Shown here in pieces: positions 62,418-64,000 of a stretch of DNA of 64,000 bases. Positions within the stretch are counted from its first letter, which is position 1; each line of letters opens with the position of its first letter. Position numbers and translations under genes: made by a program. The notes beneath the pieces were generated by a model. That model searched no databases and was not told the DNA's origin. It saw only the letters and a list, made by a program, of their open reading frames with translations. Origin of the DNA: an uncultured Collinsella sp. (GTDB taxonomy: Bacteria; Actinomycetota; Coriobacteriia; Coriobacteriales; Coriobacteriaceae); assembly GCA_934646865.1 (NCBI GenBank), contig CAKUEU010000001.1, positions 1 through 64,000 on the forward strand, written 5' to 3'.

Positions 62418-63125
62418 ATGACTGACCATGTTTTTGACCGAGCGCAGCTGTCCGAAGTCGTCGGCAACGATATTGCCGATATGGCTCACTTTTGGATGCT
62501 GCGGAAGTTTCAATTCCTAGAGCCGGCTCGTGAGCAGTTCGAGATCATTGTCGATCCGTGGCTCAGCTATTGCACCGAGCCCTCACAAAACGAAATTATG
62601 GCCTACAACATGGCGTTTACCGATTGGCTGCTCTTTGAGCGCCCCTATCGTCATGGTGCGACGCTGCTCGAACTGTATGTGGACGAGCCGCCGGCGTCGC
62701 TTTCGGCTGCGTCGCTCAAACGGCTCGAGCAGGTGCGCGACACACAGTATTTCTCGCGCTTTGGCATTTTGGACAAGGATTCTGCAACCGGCATGGTTGC
62801 GCTGAAGGATACGCGCACTGACCGTCGTTTTGATGTTTACGACCCGCACATCGTGCAAAAGGGGCACTGGAACGATGGCGCGATTGCGGTGCGCCTCGCG
62901 TGCGTGGACGATGTCTGGCTGACGGCGGGGCAGCTCTATCTGTACGACATTGCCCGCCTGAGCGACACGGCAGTCGATGGGCCGGGCGCGGTGCATCCGG
63001 AGGACCTACAGGACGGTTTTGACACCTCGTGCATCAGTTTCTTCCTGCGTCTGGTTCGCGACATCATGGGGGCACAGGGACGATACGTGAAGTCGCTCAA
63101 CATCTACGAACAGGAGTGGGAGTAG
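62418..63125 (+). CDS. Conserved-looking protein of unknown function
   Basis: A 235-residue soluble, acidic protein, rich in aromatic residues (MAHFWMLRKFQFLEPAREQF near the N-terminus; MAFTDWLLFERPYRH). I do not recognise a family, and no metal or nucleotide motif is evident. GAGGAGG lies before ATG 62418. No cotranscribed partner: a terminator lies upstream and a repeat array downstream. Codon use is like the neighbours, so it is probably a real native gene. Confidence 0.7.
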   Translation: MTDHVFDRAQLSEVVGNDIADMAHFWMLRKFQFLEPAREQFEIIVDPWLSYCTEPSQNEIMAYNMAFTDWLLFERPYRHGATLLELYVDEPPASLSAASLKRLEQVRDTQYFSRFGILDKDSATGMVALKDTRTDRRFDVYDPHIVQKGHWNDGAIAVRLACVDDVWLTAGQLYLYDIARLSDTAVDGPGAVHPEDLQDGFDTSCISFFLRLVRDIMGAQGRYVKSLNIYEQEWE

Positions 63126-63162
63126 GGAGTGGGGTTGGCGATGTGCCGCTGCCCCTGGCTTT

Positions 63163-63219
63163 GTCTTGATCTGTAACATCTAGCGGCCAAAAACGGGTCT
63201 AATCGTTATAGATTGAGAT
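63163..63219. repeat. 57-nt palindromic repeat, family B copy 2
   Basis: GTCTTGATCTGTAACA (63163 on) and GTTATAGATTGAGAT (63205-63219) are the inverted arms. It is the first and most diverged unit of the tandem array; period to the next unit is 80 nt. Confidence 0.82.
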
Positions 63220-63242
63220 TGAGGGTCGACCGTCGATACAAA

Positions 63243-63299
63243 ATCTCAATCTGTAACAGTTAGAGGCCGAAAACCGGTCTACCTGTTACAGATTGAGAC
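63243..63299. repeat. 57-nt palindromic repeat, family B copy 3
   Basis: ATCTCAATCTGTAACAG (63243-63259) and CTGTTACAGATTGAGAC (63283-63299) are inverted arms, differing only at the outermost base. Period to the next unit is 81 nt. Confidence 0.88.
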
Positions 63300-63323
63300 A
63301 AAGGATTGGTCTGCTGCCGAAAG

Positions 63324-63380
63324 ATCTCGATTTGTAACATCTGGAGGCTTAGATGCCGTCTTCCTGTTACAGATTGAGAC
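63324..63380. repeat. 57-nt palindromic repeat, family B copy 4
   Basis: ATCTCGATTTGTAACA (from 63324) and TGTTACAGATTGAGAC (to 63380) are the arms. It ends 17 nt before the first ATG of the last gene. Confidence 0.86.
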
Positions 63381-63397
63381 GTTTACCAGTGGCGGCA

Positions 63398-64000
63398 ATG
63401 GCAGTAATGGTTCGTTTGCCAGAATTGGTGGTGATGGAAGTGTCCAATACTGTCCGCGAACACAAACATACGACTCGTAACACATTGGCGCGAAACAGGA
63501 TGCTCGCTCGGCTCACGGAGGCGGGGGAGCAGGGCGCGCTGCTCGCAACCCACGACAATGCCGAGCTCATGTGGCTGCGGCGCCATGTGGGGACCGACGA
63601 TATCGCGGAGCCCGAGCCGTATCTATTCTGTTTTCAACATGATTGGGATTTGCTGACGCCGTCGGAGCGGGCGCTGCGGACCATCAAGGGTCTTGCGGAG
63701 TTTCATCCCGATTGGGCGTTCTGGGGATATGACGCGGCCCTTCTGTGGGGCTTGGAAGTGCCGAACGATTTGCTCGGGCCGTGTTTTCTTGTTAAGACGG
63801 GCTGTTCTGCGCCGTTGAGCGGTGGGTGCAGGTTGCTGCGTCCGCAGGCGGCGGGTGCGCTAGAGCGCGTCGACGGTGTGCAGGTGACGCCGTTTTGGCG
63901 CACGGTGGAGGATTGCCTGCTACGGGCGCCGTTTTCGTATGGGTTGGCAATTGCCGATTCTGCCTTGCGGGCGAAGGGCTCGTCGCGCGATGAGTTGCGT
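63398..64000 (+). CDS. AbiEi/DUF559-like protein (3' end outside the window)
   Basis: An open frame of 201 codons that runs off the window. After a basic N-terminus (TTRNTLARNRMLARL) comes a region of the type seen in actinobacterial proteins with an AbiEi-like antitoxin domain and a DUF559 endonuclease-like domain: VQVTPFWRTVEDCLLRAPFS followed by LAIADSALRAKGSSRDELR resembles their conserved VTSPARTVVDLAR...ADAALR segment. The catalytic part would lie beyond 64000. The start is uncertain (ATG 63398, 63407 or 63434; GGTGGTG lies just before the last). It directly follows the tandem palindromes. Confidence 0.55.
   Translation, partial: MAVMVRLPELVVMEVSNTVREHKHTTRNTLARNRMLARLTEAGEQGALLATHDNAELMWLRRHVGTDDIAEPEPYLFCFQHDWDLLTPSERALRTIKGLAEFHPDWAFWGYDAALLWGLEVPNDLLGPCFLVKTGCSAPLSGGCRLLRPQAAGALERVDGVQVTPFWRTVEDCLLRAPFSYGLAIADSALRAKGSSRDELR

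Noticed and set aside
63163-63380. CRISPR array
   Set aside because: The repeats are 57 nt, palindromic over their full length, with variable centres, only three units, and no cas genes nearby.

Overview
The window looks like a chromosomal segment of a GC-rich anaerobic actinobacterium of the class Coriobacteriia, most likely Collinsella or a close relative. This is an inference from codon use, gene content (rubredoxin, selenium-linked molybdenum hydroxylase genes, split transketolase, zinc-type S14) and protein sequences, not from a search. Sixty-one genes with a visible stop are called (one lacks its start at the left edge), plus one open reading frame running off the right edge, two tRNA genes and one gene remnant. 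Only three of the 61 stops are TGA.

Layout. Positions 1-6421 hold part of a purine/selenium cluster: ygeW, a MocA-like nucleotidyltransferase, a hydantoinase-type amidohydrolase, yqeC (opposite strand), yqeB and an XdhC-like protein. They look like the maturation and downstream side of a selenium-dependent molybdenum hydroxylase (xanthine/purine) pathway; the hydroxylase itself is not in the window. Positions 6747-17403 are the distal half of the ribosomal superoperon (rplE to truA, with secY, adk, map, infA, rpoA). It starts abruptly at rplE: rplN and rplX are not upstream. Positions 17565-30812 carry a glycosyltransferase, argR, a class A penicillin-binding protein, a U32/RlhA-like protein, tyrS, adenine deaminase, two HAD phosphatases, citrate synthase and an ACT protein. 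Positions 31119-43694 carry rpmE, secA-prfB, a YitT-like membrane protein, split transketolase, ftsEX and RNase R.

Positions 43811-49378 start with a serine recombinase beside an inverted repeat and a VanZ-like remnant, then a MurNAc recycling locus (murR, murQ, murP-like EIIBC, mupG). Positions 49471-55397 hold an ArsC-like protein, an unknown gene, tRNA-Gln(CTG), tRNA-Glu(CTC), a TPR protein overlapping smpB, a flavin reductase with an adjacent rubredoxin gene, mntH and gpmA. Positions 55806-61993 are gltBD, followed by an unknown gene and, at the right edge, an incomplete AbiEi/DUF559-like gene.

The most distinctive non-coding feature is a set of short intergenic palindromes of fixed length: a 67-nt family (three copies), a 57-nt family (four copies, three in a regular tandem array before the last gene), a 35-nt family (two copies, one just before the recombinase gene), and a 42-nt repeat on both sides of gltBD, besides single large palindromes before ftsE and gltB. 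Other points worth a second look are a release factor 2 whose codon-recognition tripeptide reads SPT instead of SPF in a genome that almost avoids TGA, an FtsE with a 170-residue Pro/Ala-rich N-terminal extension, and paired leader hairpins before rpmE.
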